Source: Holtiella sp036655075
GTDB taxonomy: Bacteria > Bacillota > Clostridia > Lachnospirales > Cellulosilyticaceae
Assembly: GCF_036655075.1 (NCBI RefSeq)
Contig: NZ_JAVVQU010000001.1
Location: forward strand, 89,611-153,610
DNA: 64,000 nucleotides
Direction of reading: 5' to 3'
The notes under the pieces were generated by a model that was given only the letters and a program-made list of their open reading frames with translations, did no database searches and was not told the origin of the DNA. Each line of letters begins with the position of its first letter. Position 1 is the stretch's first letter. The position numbers were made by a program, and so were the translations under genes. Shown here one piece after another: positions 55,006 through 63,812 of this stretch.

Positions 55006-55657
55006 CTCGTTTTCTATAAATACACCGCTCTTGCATTAAGCAGTGCGCACAACTTTTATGTCTTCCTTCTTTTATATTGGATACCCCAATAAAAGCCGTT
55101 ACTGATTTAAGAGGGATTAACATACCTGCCATCGTAGCAGAAATCCCTACTTTTCTTACTGTATCAAGAACACTTAGAACATCCTTTTGAACTTTCAACG
55201 GTACGTCCCCATATCCTGGACTATAGCGCATGGTGAGAAACTGTCCTTCTTCTAGCTGTTCCATAATCTCACTTTCTACATCATCACAAGCTTCTTCAAT
55301 CATAACATTGGCACACCCGTTATAAATAAGTGCTTTCATCATATCTACTTGTTGCGCTGCACTAATCTTTTTGTCAATTTCATTTCCAAGGGTCACAGCC
55401 ATTAGATAGAGTTTGCTAGAATGCTTTAAGATACCTGCTAAGTCTCTACTCGTTAGACCAAAGCAGACATCTTTAAGTAATATACTATTTCCCTCCAGAC
55501 TCATATCTAAACACTGATAGGTTTTCCTTATGGTTACACCAGACTTCATGTCCTGATAAGCTTCTATAATTTGGTTTTTCAAGGTCTGGTCCGCCGTCAA
55601 ATACGGCACATTTAAATACCTTAGTACCTCTTTTACAATCAATTCATCCTTTCTCAT
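54986..55657 (-). CDS. MetH activation-domain protein (stand-alone)
   Basis: 223 residues. Central MRYSPGYGDVPLKVQKDVLS matches the SAM-binding RYSPGYGD loop of the methionine synthase activation domain; the C terminus has three cysteines plus HKSCAHCLMQERCIYRKRG. It would reductively remethylate inactive cob(II)alamin on MetH using SAM. It lies between metF and metH, so the three form one operon. Confidence 0.9.
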   Translation of the reverse strand: MRKDELIVKEVLRYLNVPYLTADQTLKNQIIEAYQDMKSGVTIRKTYQCLDMSLEGNSILLKDVCFGLTSRDLAGILKHSSKLYLMAVTLGNEIDKKISAAQQVDMMKALIYNGCANVMIEEACDDVESEIMEQLEEGQFLTMRYSPGYGDVPLKVQKDVLSVLDTVRKVGISATMAGMLIPLKSVTAFIGVSNIKEGRHKSCAHCLMQERCIYRKRGEQCGN

Positions 55658-55661
55658 ATCC

Positions 55662-56540
55662 TTATACCCTCTTTGTCTTCACAGCATAGTTAATGCCCCT
55701 AATATTCTCCATAATACGTTTAGCAATATCTGCTTGATTCATCGTATAAAGGTGAATGCCATCTACCCCTGATGCAAGTAAGTCAATAATCTGCATGGTA
55801 GCATAAGCAATCCCTGCTTCTTTTAAAGCCTGTGCATTGTGATGATAAGCTTTGACAAGTCCTTGTATCGTAACTGGAATACTGGCTCCGCAAAGGGTCA
55901 CCATACGCTTTAGTTGCTTTGCTGAAGTAATTGGCATAATCCCTGCTACAATAGGTGTATGTATACCCATACTTCTTACATAGTCTCTCCATTTATAGAA
56001 TACTTCATTGTCAAAGAAGAGTTGGCTAATGAGTACATCTGTCCCACAAGCTGTCTTATGTCTAAGTCGTGCTAAATCCTCTTCCATTGTAAGCGCTTCA
56101 ATATGCTTTTCTGGGTAGCACGCTGCCGCCACATCAAATTTTCCGTTTTGCTTTATGTAACTTACTAAATCACTACCGTAGTTAAAGTCTCCAAGGATTG
56201 CACCTTCTGGCAAATCCCCTCGTAGTGCCAAGATATTTTCTACACCTTCGTCTTCTAGTTCTTTTAAGATTTGACTCATACTGTCTCTTGTTGCCCCTAC
56301 ACAAGTTAAATGAGCAAGTGGTGTAATATTGTACCTATTTTGCAAAACAGATGCAATCTGTACGGTATTGCCTCGTGTCGTTCCACCCGCTCCATACGTT
56401 ACACTGATAAAGTCTGGTGAAAGTGGTGCAAGTGCATCTATGGTGCTATAAATACTTTCTATAGAAGTAGTTTGTTTCGGTGGAAAAATCTCAAAAGAAA
56501 TGACTGGTTTACATTGTTCAAATATTTGGCTTATTTTCAT
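55662..56540 (-). CDS. metF: Methylenetetrahydrofolate reductase
   Basis: 292 residues. SFEIFPPKQTTSIESIYSTI start with the catalytic Glu, FISVTYGAGGTTRGNT, LAHLTCVGATRDSM and GTDVLISQLFFDNEVF are MetF signatures. A FAD TIM barrel making 5-methyl-THF for MetH. First gene of the metF-activation protein-metH operon (5 nt gap). Confidence 0.96.
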   Translation of the reverse strand: MKISQIFEQCKPVISFEIFPPKQTTSIESIYSTIDALAPLSPDFISVTYGAGGTTRGNTVQIASVLQNRYNITPLAHLTCVGATRDSMSQILKELEDEGVENILALRGDLPEGAILGDFNYGSDLVSYIKQNGKFDVAAACYPEKHIEALTMEEDLARLRHKTACGTDVLISQLFFDNEVFYKWRDYVRSMGIHTPIVAGIMPITSAKQLKRMVTLCGASIPVTIQGLVKAYHHNAQALKEAGIAYATMQIIDLLASGVDGIHLYTMNQADIAKRIMENIRGINYAVKTKRV

Positions 56541-56562
56541 GCTAAATCCCCTTTATATTATT

Positions 56563-57171
56563 CTATTTTTTAAGTACAGATACATATGAATTCTGTGCAA
56601 TATAGAAACGCCATGCTTTATCTTTATATTCTTCGGCGTAATCAATATTAATTCTTTTATCTGCTATAATCTGGTCAGGCACCTCTCCATCTATAATATA
56701 GAGTGGCCCTACCTGTGTGACATCTACTTCATTTAAGCCTCTGTCTATTTCTAGTGCCTTACACAACTTTCCTGGTCCATTGGTCAAGTCCTGAAGTTTT
56801 TTAGACTTAATGGGTCTATTGGACTGACTATAAACAGTACTTACTTCATCTAAAGGTTCTACCGCTCGTATAAGTACACAATGAGGCGTACCTTCTTCAT
56901 TAGCAGCAATATTTAAGCAATTATACATACCGTAGATTAAATACACATAGGTTCTTCCTCCTATTCCAAAGAGAGGTTTAGTCCTTGTGGTTGGCTTTCC
57001 TCCATAGACATGAGCACCTTTGTCTTCTACGCCCATATAAGCTTCTGTCTCTACAATTTTGAATGCATATTGCTGCCCATCTTTTTCCCTTATGAGCACT
57101 TTACCCAATAACGCTTTTGCTACTGTTAGCCCATCTTGCAAGTAAAAATCACGTTTCAGGATGTCTTTCAC
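56563..57171 (-). CDS. mpg: 3-methyladenine DNA glycosylase (AAG/Mpg family)
   Basis: 202 residues. IRVVETEAY-like VETEAYMGVEDKGAHVYGGK, GGRTYVYLIYGMYNCLNIAA and NGPGKLCKALEI match AAG-type glycosylases. It excises alkylated purines. It overlaps the BrkB gene by 4 nt (start/stop), so the two are coupled. Confidence 0.93.
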   Translation of the reverse strand: MKDILKRDFYLQDGLTVAKALLGKVLIREKDGQQYAFKIVETEAYMGVEDKGAHVYGGKPTTRTKPLFGIGGRTYVYLIYGMYNCLNIAANEEGTPHCVLIRAVEPLDEVSTVYSQSNRPIKSKKLQDLTNGPGKLCKALEIDRGLNEVDVTQVGPLYIIDGEVPDQIIADKRINIDYAEEYKDKAWRFYIAQNSYVSVLKK

Positions 57172-58034
57172 TTCTTCCTTTCCTCCCTTCTTCTTTTAGC
57201 TGGTCTTGCATGTTTCATATCTTGATAAAGTGCATTCATTTCTGCACCAATAAGTACAAGCATACCACTCATATAGAGCCATATAATTAAAATAAAGATG
57301 CTTCCAATACTGCCATACATTTGATTGTATTTACTAAACTTATCTACATACAAAGAAAATAAATAAGAAAAGGCATACCATGCCACACTTGCAAACAAGG
57401 TTCCTGGCCATACATTTCCATCTCGAAGATGCTTTCTAGGTACAAACTTATAAATAATATAGAGTGCTACTAGCAATGCACCTACTGGTAGTGTAAAACG
57501 TATGAAATCCCACAACACCCGATAGCTTTGCCACTGTATCCCTACCTTATGAATAATATATTCGCCAATGCGATTTCCAAAGACTAGGAGAACAATCATA
57601 CCGGCTATGAGCACCGCTAACATAAGTGCATAGAACATAGCAACAAGCTTTCTCACCCAAAAGGCTCTCTCATCTACTGCACTATACGCCTTATGAATAC
57701 CTCTAATAAGCGCATTTACCCCTGCTGATGCAGACCACATGGCTGCAATAGCACTCACAGAAAGTAAGGTAGCACTACGGTATTCAATTAATTGGTTTAT
57801 AGTCTGTTCAATAAAAGGCATAATGGCTGCTGGAATAACATCTGCAATATATTTCATAAACTCACTCTGTGCAATATTAGTAAAAGTTAAAATAGAAATA
57901 ACCATCAGTAAAAATGGAAAAAAAGCCAGAATCCAATAATAGGTAATCTGAGCACTTCTTGAGGCAATCTCATGACCAATATAACGCTTTTTCATCTTCA
58001 GTATATATTCAATGAAATACTTAATATTTTCCAA
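57168..58034 (-). CDS. YihY/BrkB-family membrane protein
   Basis: 288 residues with about six membrane helices. EIASRSAQITYYWILAFFPF is the YihY/BrkB start, then SVSAIAAMWSASAGVNALIR and YNQMYGSIGSIFILIIWLYM. The family was once labelled ribonuclease BN but is a membrane protein of unknown function. The basic tail is likely cytoplasmic. Confidence 0.9.
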   Translation of the reverse strand: MENIKYFIEYILKMKKRYIGHEIASRSAQITYYWILAFFPFLLMVISILTFTNIAQSEFMKYIADVIPAAIMPFIEQTINQLIEYRSATLLSVSAIAAMWSASAGVNALIRGIHKAYSAVDERAFWVRKLVAMFYALMLAVLIAGMIVLLVFGNRIGEYIIHKVGIQWQSYRVLWDFIRFTLPVGALLVALYIIYKFVPRKHLRDGNVWPGTLFASVAWYAFSYLFSLYVDKFSKYNQMYGSIGSIFILIIWLYMSGMLVLIGAEMNALYQDMKHARPAKRRREERKK

Positions 58035-58175
58035 ATCAATTCCTCACTTCTTGATGTACAATCTCATATTCAGTATATCTCTACTTAACGAGTAGTATAC
58101 TTATTTTGATAAATCTTTTTTTAACTATATCATAATTTAAACTTGTATAAAAGATTTTACTTTTATCTGCGCATA

Positions 58176-58204
58176 TAAAAAAACACGAGCCTAAGCTCGT
58201 GTAT
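58176..58204 (-). terminator. Terminator after the 149-residue hypothetical gene
   Basis: On the minus strand ACACGAGC/GCTCGTGT stem with TTAG loop, followed by TTTTTTTATATG. It lies about 10 nt past the stop. Confidence 0.92.
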
Positions 58205-58212
58205 CTTTTGTT

Positions 58213-58662
58213 TTATTTATTTCTAATTTCTTTTGCTTTACGTTTCATCTTGTTCATAAGGCCTTCTTTTTGTGGTGTAGGAAGCTTTCCTGAAACCACA
58301 TTAACAAGCATAATCCCTGCTACTTCAGCCTTAATTTGTTTTTTTACAGGTACTGTATTGTACACTACTTCATCACACATAAGTGTTACAATTTGTGGAC
58401 CTGCTTTTGCAATAACAACTGGCATTTTTCTTTTACGTTGCATCTTTGGCATTTGCTCTTTTACTTGTTTAGGAAGTTTTAAATTATCTATTTTATCTTT
58501 TTTCTTATCAATAATAAATAGCGGTACGACTTGCTTATGTTGATTTACAAGTTGTTGTTGCTCATCATATCTTTTCTGTAATTTCTTACCCCAAAAATAA
58601 AGTCCAGCACCGACTGCTGCAATTACTACTACCCATATTAAAACGAACATCCAGGTTTCCAT
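58213..58662 (-). CDS. Hypothetical membrane-anchored basic protein
   Basis: 149 residues from METWMFVLIWVVVIAAVGAG (single membrane helix), with AAGGAGG before the ATG at 58662; the longer frame is not used. The rest is strongly basic (KMQRKRKMPVVIAKAGPQIV and MNKMKRKAKEIRNK). No domain recognised. Monocistronic with a clear terminator. Confidence 0.8.
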   Translation of the reverse strand: METWMFVLIWVVVIAAVGAGLYFWGKKLQKRYDEQQQLVNQHKQVVPLFIIDKKKDKIDNLKLPKQVKEQMPKMQRKRKMPVVIAKAGPQIVTLMCDEVVYNTVPVKKQIKAEVAGIMLVNVVSGKLPTPQKEGLMNKMKRKAKEIRNK

Positions 58663-58770
58663 TTCATACCTCCTTGTACAACTTAATCTGCAAATAGTAT
58701 AGCATATAACCGAATATACCACAATATGAATAACATATTAGTTTTTATCTTACAAAAAGGCGGTAAAACT

Positions 58771-60216
58771 ATGCTTATTTTTCTCTTAATACTTTCTCTT
58801 TTTATCAATCTGAGTCTGATTGGTTATATGATTTTTATAGAACATAAAAACGTTATGGCCACCTGGGCATGGCTCATGGTACTGCTCTTTATACCTTTTC
58901 TAGGCTTTTTTGCCTATCTCTTCTTTGGGCAAAGCATGAAGAAGCGTAGAATGTTTAATCAAAAGGAAGAATCTGACCGCTACATGCATCTTTTGCATAA
59001 GGAAATTCACAAAGATTCTTGTAGCTATTGTAACAATAAATCATGTTCTAGTTGCTATGACTACAAACTCCTTCACTTCCTTCTTGTCGGTCATGAGTCA
59101 GTCTACACCTGTGACAACCAAATAACCCTCTTTGTTGATGGAAAGAATAAGTTTGATACCCTTTTTGAAGATATTGCACACGCCAAAAAGTATGTCCACT
59201 TAGAATACTATATTATACATGATGATGCACTGGGTAGGCACTTCAAAGACCTTCTCATTCAAAAAGCAAAAGAAGGTGTAGAAGTGTCTCTTCTCTATGA
59301 TGGTATGGGCTGCATTAAAACACCTATTCACTACTTCAAAGAACTCATCTTAGGTGGTGTGCACCTCACTTGCTTTTCCCCACCCTTTACACCTTGGCCA
59401 AACCTTCACTTCAATTATCGCAACCACCGTAAGCTTTGTACCATTGATGATACCTTATCCTATATTGGTGGCTTCAATATAGGTGACGAGTATTTAGGCA
59501 AGAGTAAAAAAATGGGTTACTGGCGTGATACCCATATTAAAATAGTAGGAAGTAGCACCTTGCTATGCAACCTCCAGTTTCTACTGGACTGGCGCTTTGC
59601 CACAAAGAACACCCACTACCTAGACACCTATGACCTACCTCAACTTTCTCCCCTTTGCCACGCTACAGGTGCTGTTATTCAACTTGTTGCAAGTGGACCT
59701 GATTCGAAGCTTCCAGCTATTCGTAATGGCTATATTCAAATGATCAATGAAGCCCATACGAGTATCTGGATTCAAACACCTTACTTTGTCCCTGACGATG
59801 CACTACTTACTGCACTCAAACTCGCAAGTCTCTCAGGTATTGATGTGCGTATCATGATTCCCAATAAGCCAGACCACATGTGTGTATACTGGGCAACTTA
59901 CTCCTACATTGGGGAGTTACTCGCCTGTGGTGCCAAAGCCTACACTTATGAAAAAGGATTTTTACATTCAAAAACTATTGTTATAGATGAAAATCTCTCC
60001 TCTGTTGGAACCGCAAACTTTGATATGCGAAGTTTGAATCTTAACTTTGAGATGAATGCCTTTATCTATGACAAAAGCTTCGCCAAATCACTTAGCGAAG
60101 CTTTCTGCAAAGACTTATTAGATTGTCATCCACTTACTTTAGAAACTTATTTAAATCGGTCTCATAAAATTATTTTTAAAGAATCTATCTCTAGACTCTT
60201 CTCACCTATTCTTTAA
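58771..60216 (+). CDS. cls: Cardiolipin synthase
   Basis: 481 residues from MLIFLLILSLFINLSLIGYM (AAAGGCGGT upstream; a frame start at 58726 has no ribosome binding site). Two membrane helices, then two phospholipase-D motifs: HRKLCTIDDTLSYIGGFN near 230 and HSKTIVIDENLSSVGTANFD near 405. It joins phosphatidylglycerols into cardiolipin at the membrane. Convergent with plsC, 130 nt apart. Confidence 0.95.
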   Translation: MLIFLLILSLFINLSLIGYMIFIEHKNVMATWAWLMVLLFIPFLGFFAYLFFGQSMKKRRMFNQKEESDRYMHLLHKEIHKDSCSYCNNKSCSSCYDYKLLHFLLVGHESVYTCDNQITLFVDGKNKFDTLFEDIAHAKKYVHLEYYIIHDDALGRHFKDLLIQKAKEGVEVSLLYDGMGCIKTPIHYFKELILGGVHLTCFSPPFTPWPNLHFNYRNHRKLCTIDDTLSYIGGFNIGDEYLGKSKKMGYWRDTHIKIVGSSTLLCNLQFLLDWRFATKNTHYLDTYDLPQLSPLCHATGAVIQLVASGPDSKLPAIRNGYIQMINEAHTSIWIQTPYFVPDDALLTALKLASLSGIDVRIMIPNKPDHMCVYWATYSYIGELLACGAKAYTYEKGFLHSKTIVIDENLSSVGTANFDMRSLNLNFEMNAFIYDKSFAKSLSEAFCKDLLDCHPLTLETYLNRSHKIIFKESISRLFSPIL

Positions 60217-60349
60217 TACATGCCAATCACAATGTCGGTGTTGGACCTTTTCACACGACAGTGTGTAGCGTCTTCTTGAATATACTTCACTAGATTGCCC
60301 ATTATCACTTTGGCACCTGGATGAAGTATATTTTTAACTCTCTTGAGAG
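60217..60349. other. Gap between cls and plsC with a possible relic frame
   Basis: An ATATACTTCA/TGAAGTATAT hairpin with a long loop (near 60282-60332) may terminate cls. On the minus strand one frame reads GAKVIMGNLVKYIQEDATHC then RVKRSNTDIVIGMY to a stop at 60213, protein-like but without a start/RBS, perhaps a decayed gene end. Unidentified. Confidence 0.4.
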
Positions 60350-61087
60350 TTATTCCGTAATTTCTGCTAATAATGCTCTTACTATATCTTCAACATGTTG
60401 TGGTAATTTCTTTTTCTCTTCTGCTGTTAAAGCTGCTACATCAATAGGTTTCCCTACATTTACATAAACCGTTGCTTTTTGTATCCATTTCTTTTCTTCA
60501 AGGACTTTATAACTATTTTGAATAGCTATTGGTACAATTGGTACATTTGCCTTCGTTGCAAGTTTAAAGCTACCTGCCTTAAAACTACCCATTTCAGGTC
60601 CTTTTTGACGTGTGCCCTCTGGGAAAATGACTACAGATTGACCTTGTTTAAGTTCATCTATACCGTCTAAAATCGCCTTCATAGATTGTTTCATGTCATC
60701 TCTTACAATATAAATACATCCCATTGCATCAAACCAATCACCAATCACTGGCATCTTCTTTGTTTCATCTTTCCCAATAAAAATAGCTGGATCCTTATCT
60801 ATCAATGTTGCCATAATAGGGCTATCATACAGGCCTTTGTGGTTAGCCATGTACACAACTGGGCCATGCTCAGGTAAGTTCTCTTTTCCCTTGATAACTA
60901 GCTCTGTGCCTGCAGCACGTATCATTCTACGACTAAGTTCTCTCATAATCTCATAGATTTTTGCACGATAAGCTTGTTTCGTTGCACAGTCTAACGCCTT
61001 GTTATCTACACGATACTTCTTACGTTTAGAAGTAAACGTTAAATAATGAAATCCCATTGTCCATAATACCCAAATTCCTCTTAGCAC
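60350..61087 (-). CDS. plsC: 1-acyl-sn-glycerol-3-phosphate acyltransferase
   Basis: 245 residues. VVYMANHKGLYDSPI holds the NHxxxxD motif near 83 and VVIFPEGTRQKG the EGTR motif near 154, both required for PlsC activity. It makes phosphatidic acid at the membrane. It lies 13 nt downstream of pncB, so the two may be co-transcribed. Confidence 0.94.
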   Translation of the reverse strand: MLRGIWVLWTMGFHYLTFTSKRKKYRVDNKALDCATKQAYRAKIYEIMRELSRRMIRAAGTELVIKGKENLPEHGPVVYMANHKGLYDSPIMATLIDKDPAIFIGKDETKKMPVIGDWFDAMGCIYIVRDDMKQSMKAILDGIDELKQGQSVVIFPEGTRQKGPEMGSFKAGSFKLATKANVPIVPIAIQNSYKVLEEKKWIQKATVYVNVGKPIDVAALTAEEKKKLPQHVEDIVRALLAEITE

Positions 61088-61100
61088 ATGCTCACTCCTT

Positions 61101-62555
61101 TTATTCAGTTTTGTACTCGTCTAGCATACGTTCTTTTAAGTAATACAAGTCGTCCGATAAGTCTACAGGAATATTTGCTGGATTGATTAAACGTTTTTGC
61201 TCGTCCCATAATCTTTCTAACTCTTCCCTCGCATAGGCACGAATGTCCATTGTTTTTGGTGAATCATAAATACACTCACCTTTTCTAAAGATTGGTACAA
61301 GTAAGTCCCTCATTGTATATTGGCCAGCTTTAAGCTGCATTTTTTTCCATCTTGCCTTAGGGTCACGTACAACAATATCTTGATTTACATCAAAAGTTTC
61401 CTCTTCTAAAGCAATTAAATCCACTTTAACCTTATTTGTATGCTTATCATAAATGCGAATAACCTTTTTAATACCAGGATTAGTTACTTTCTCTGGGTTG
61501 TCAGAGATTTTGATTTTAGGTTTGAAGCTATCAGCATCTTGACGTTCTGCTGCTAACTTATAAATTCCACCGAAAGATGGGCAGTCATCAGACGTAATAA
61601 GCTTTGTACCAACCCCCCATAAAGTGATTGCTGCACCTTGACGTTTAAGGTCTGCTATCAGGTACTCATCTAAGTCACAAGATGCACTAATCACAGCATC
61701 TTTATAGCCTGCTTCATCTAACATTTTTCTTGCACACTTAGATAAGTAAGCAAGGTCTCCACTATCTAGTCTAATCCCAAATGAAGTGGAGATAATGCCC
61801 GCTTCTTTCATTTCATCAAATACTTTAATCGCATTGGGTACACCTTGTCCTAAAGTATCATAAGTATCTACAAGCAAAATACATTTGTTAGGGAAAATTT
61901 TAGCATAAGCACGGAAAGCATCTATTTCAGTTGGGAAACTCATAACCCAGCTATGTGCATGTGTGCCTGCTACTGGTACATCAAACATCTGACCTGTTAA
62001 TACGTTAGAGGTTGCATGACATCCTCCAATGATTGCCGCTCTTGCACCATAGAGTCCAGCATCTGGTCCTTGAGCACGACGAAGTCCAAATTCAAGCACT
62101 GTATCGCCTTCTGCCGCTCTTACAACCCTTGCAGCTTTAGTAGCAATGAGGCTTTGGTGGTTGATTAAATTGAGTAAAGTTGTCTCAATAAACTGGGCTT
62201 CAAAAATAGGCGCCTTAATACGCATGAGTGGCTCTCCTGGAAGTACGACTGTACCTTCTGGAATCGCATCAATATTTCCTGTAAATTTAAAGTGACTTAA
62301 ATACTCTAAAAAGTCCTTGCTAAAAATGCCTAGTGAATCTAAGTACGCAATGTCTTCTGTTTTAAAGTGAAGGTTTTTAATATAATCTATTGCTTGTTCG
62401 AGTCCACAACAAATAGCGTAGCCATTGCCTGATGGATTTTTTCTATAAAATAAGTCAAATACTACTTCATGGTTATTTACATCGTTTTCAAAATATCCTT
62501 GCATCATAGTCAGTTGATAAAGGTCTGTTAACAACGTAAGATTTCTATTACTCAT
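61101..62555 (-). CDS. pncB: Nicotinate phosphoribosyltransferase
   Basis: 484 residues. LTLLTDLYQLTMMQGYFEN start, then VVFDLFYRKNPSGNGYAICC, FGLRRAQGPDAG, and TSFGIRLDSGDLAYLSK, the NAPRTase signatures. It feeds nicotinate into NAD synthesis. Length matches the clostridial type. Ends 13 nt before plsC. Confidence 0.95.
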   Translation of the reverse strand: MSNRNLTLLTDLYQLTMMQGYFENDVNNHEVVFDLFYRKNPSGNGYAICCGLEQAIDYIKNLHFKTEDIAYLDSLGIFSKDFLEYLSHFKFTGNIDAIPEGTVVLPGEPLMRIKAPIFEAQFIETTLLNLINHQSLIATKAARVVRAAEGDTVLEFGLRRAQGPDAGLYGARAAIIGGCHATSNVLTGQMFDVPVAGTHAHSWVMSFPTEIDAFRAYAKIFPNKCILLVDTYDTLGQGVPNAIKVFDEMKEAGIISTSFGIRLDSGDLAYLSKCARKMLDEAGYKDAVISASCDLDEYLIADLKRQGAAITLWGVGTKLITSDDCPSFGGIYKLAAERQDADSFKPKIKISDNPEKVTNPGIKKVIRIYDKHTNKVKVDLIALEEETFDVNQDIVVRDPKARWKKMQLKAGQYTMRDLLVPIFRKGECIYDSPKTMDIRAYAREELERLWDEQKRLINPANIPVDLSDDLYYLKERMLDEYKTE

Positions 62556-62729
62556 ACAATCTATCTCCTATTCATTTGTAAATATACTATAGATGTCTAC
62601 CCTTAAGTCTGCTAATATTATTATATCATAGAAATAATTATTTGTAGATTAAATGGTTATACTCTTTTTTAGCACTATTTGTCCACATTATGGCATATAT
62701 TTTAGAGGAAAGGAGTGGATAAGTGATAT

Positions 62730-63347
62730 ATGATTGCACAACTTGTGGATTACCTTATGAATTTAGCGGGTCATCTTGGTTATTTAGGCATTATTTTTAT
62801 TGTAGGCTTAGAATATGCGTGCTTCCCTTTGCCTAGCGAAATTGTACTACCCTTCGTAGGTATGGGTATGGCCTCTGGCACTTATGGTGTTGTAAATGGT
62901 TTTTTGGCAAGTATACTTGGGGCAATGTTTGGTACAATGATAGCCTATTATATTGGCTATATCGGAGGTGTTCCTCTTATAGAGTGGTCCAAGCATCGTT
63001 TTCCAAAAACAAAGAAGACACTCATTGCTTTAGACAAATGGTTCAATAAGTACGGTAACTTTGCTGTATTCATCACACGTATTTTTCCTCTAACACGTAC
63101 TTATGTATCTTTCCTTGCTGGTAGCCAAAAGCTAGATTTACTTTCCTTTATGGGATATTCCTTCTTAGGGATTTTCCTCTGGAATAGTGCTCTCATTAGT
63201 TTGGGTTACTTCTTAGGTAACAACTTAGACCTTATAGATAACATACTTAAAAAATATAGTGTTGTTGCTTGTAGCATGCTCATTCTTGCCGTTATTTATT
63301 TTGTCTACAAAAAGCTTAAAGAAAAAAAAGGAACCGCTAGAGTCTAA
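62730..63347 (+). CDS. DedA-family membrane protein
   Basis: 205 residues with four to five hydrophobic helices. GLEYACFPLPSEIVLPFVGM, FGTMIAYYIGYIGGVPL and RIFPLTRTYVSFLAGS are DedA signatures. The family flips or transports phospholipids/undecaprenyl phosphate. Start supported by an aggagtgg site upstream. It is monocistronic with a terminator. Confidence 0.93.
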   Translation: MIAQLVDYLMNLAGHLGYLGIIFIVGLEYACFPLPSEIVLPFVGMGMASGTYGVVNGFLASILGAMFGTMIAYYIGYIGGVPLIEWSKHRFPKTKKTLIALDKWFNKYGNFAVFITRIFPLTRTYVSFLAGSQKLDLLSFMGYSFLGIFLWNSALISLGYFLGNNLDLIDNILKKYSVVACSMLILAVIYFVYKKLKEKKGTARV

Positions 63348-63373
63348 GCTCTGTAGGTTCCTTCTTTTTATTG
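63329..63373 (+). terminator. Terminator after dedA
   Basis: GGAAC-CTAGAG/CTCT-TAG-GTTCC stem with minor mismatches, followed by TTCTTTTTATTG. It overlaps the last codons of dedA. Confidence 0.8.
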
Positions 63374-63397
63374 TCTCTTTTATTATTACTTCTTCTA

Positions 63398-63568
63398 CTA
63401 TTTATGCCCTTGTTTATTCTTCTTAATATAAATGGTCAAAGCTCTTATTGCTTGTACCAGCAGGACAATGATTCCCCCTACAAAGAATAGGATAAAGGCT
63501 ATGGCAAATAATTGCACAAACCATTCCCATCCTGTTTGCATACTGACCTCTATGATTTTACTCTCCAC
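63398..63568 (-). CDS. 56-residue membrane protein copying the ATP synthase b-subunit start
   Basis: GTG start with GGAGGGG upstream; MESKIIEVSMQTGWEWFVQL, then FAIAFILFFVGGIIVLLVQA and a basic tail IKKNKQGHK. 18 of its first 20 residues are identical to AtpF of this window, then it diverges and lacks the stalk helix. At the DNA level ATGCAAACAGGATGGGAATG is shared. Likely a single-span membrane peptide; whether it enters the Fo complex is unknown. Confidence 0.75.
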   Translation of the reverse strand: MESKIIEVSMQTGWEWFVQLFAIAFILFFVGGIIVLLVQAIRALTIYIKKNKQGHK

Positions 63569-63812
63569 CTTTTCCCCTCCTGGATTAATAGCTGAATAAC
63601 TAAAGATGCTCTCTTAATTTAATGATTAAATATTTTATGCGAGAGGTCCAGCCGGCGCTGCATGTGCGATATCCCTTCCGCTTTTACTCACTTAGGCTAA
63701 GAGGCTGTAAATTCAGTGTTCATACTTCAAGAATTCTCCCTCTAGTAATCTTGAAACAACTTTACATCCACCTAAATCAAACAAGACATTCTTATCTTCA
63801 GAATAAAGATGT
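63569..63812. other. Intergenic stretch
   Basis: No gene or clear hairpin. A locally G+C-richer patch lies near 63640-63670. The plus-strand frame starting at 63622 has no ribosome binding site and no recognisable similarity. Confidence 0.4.
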
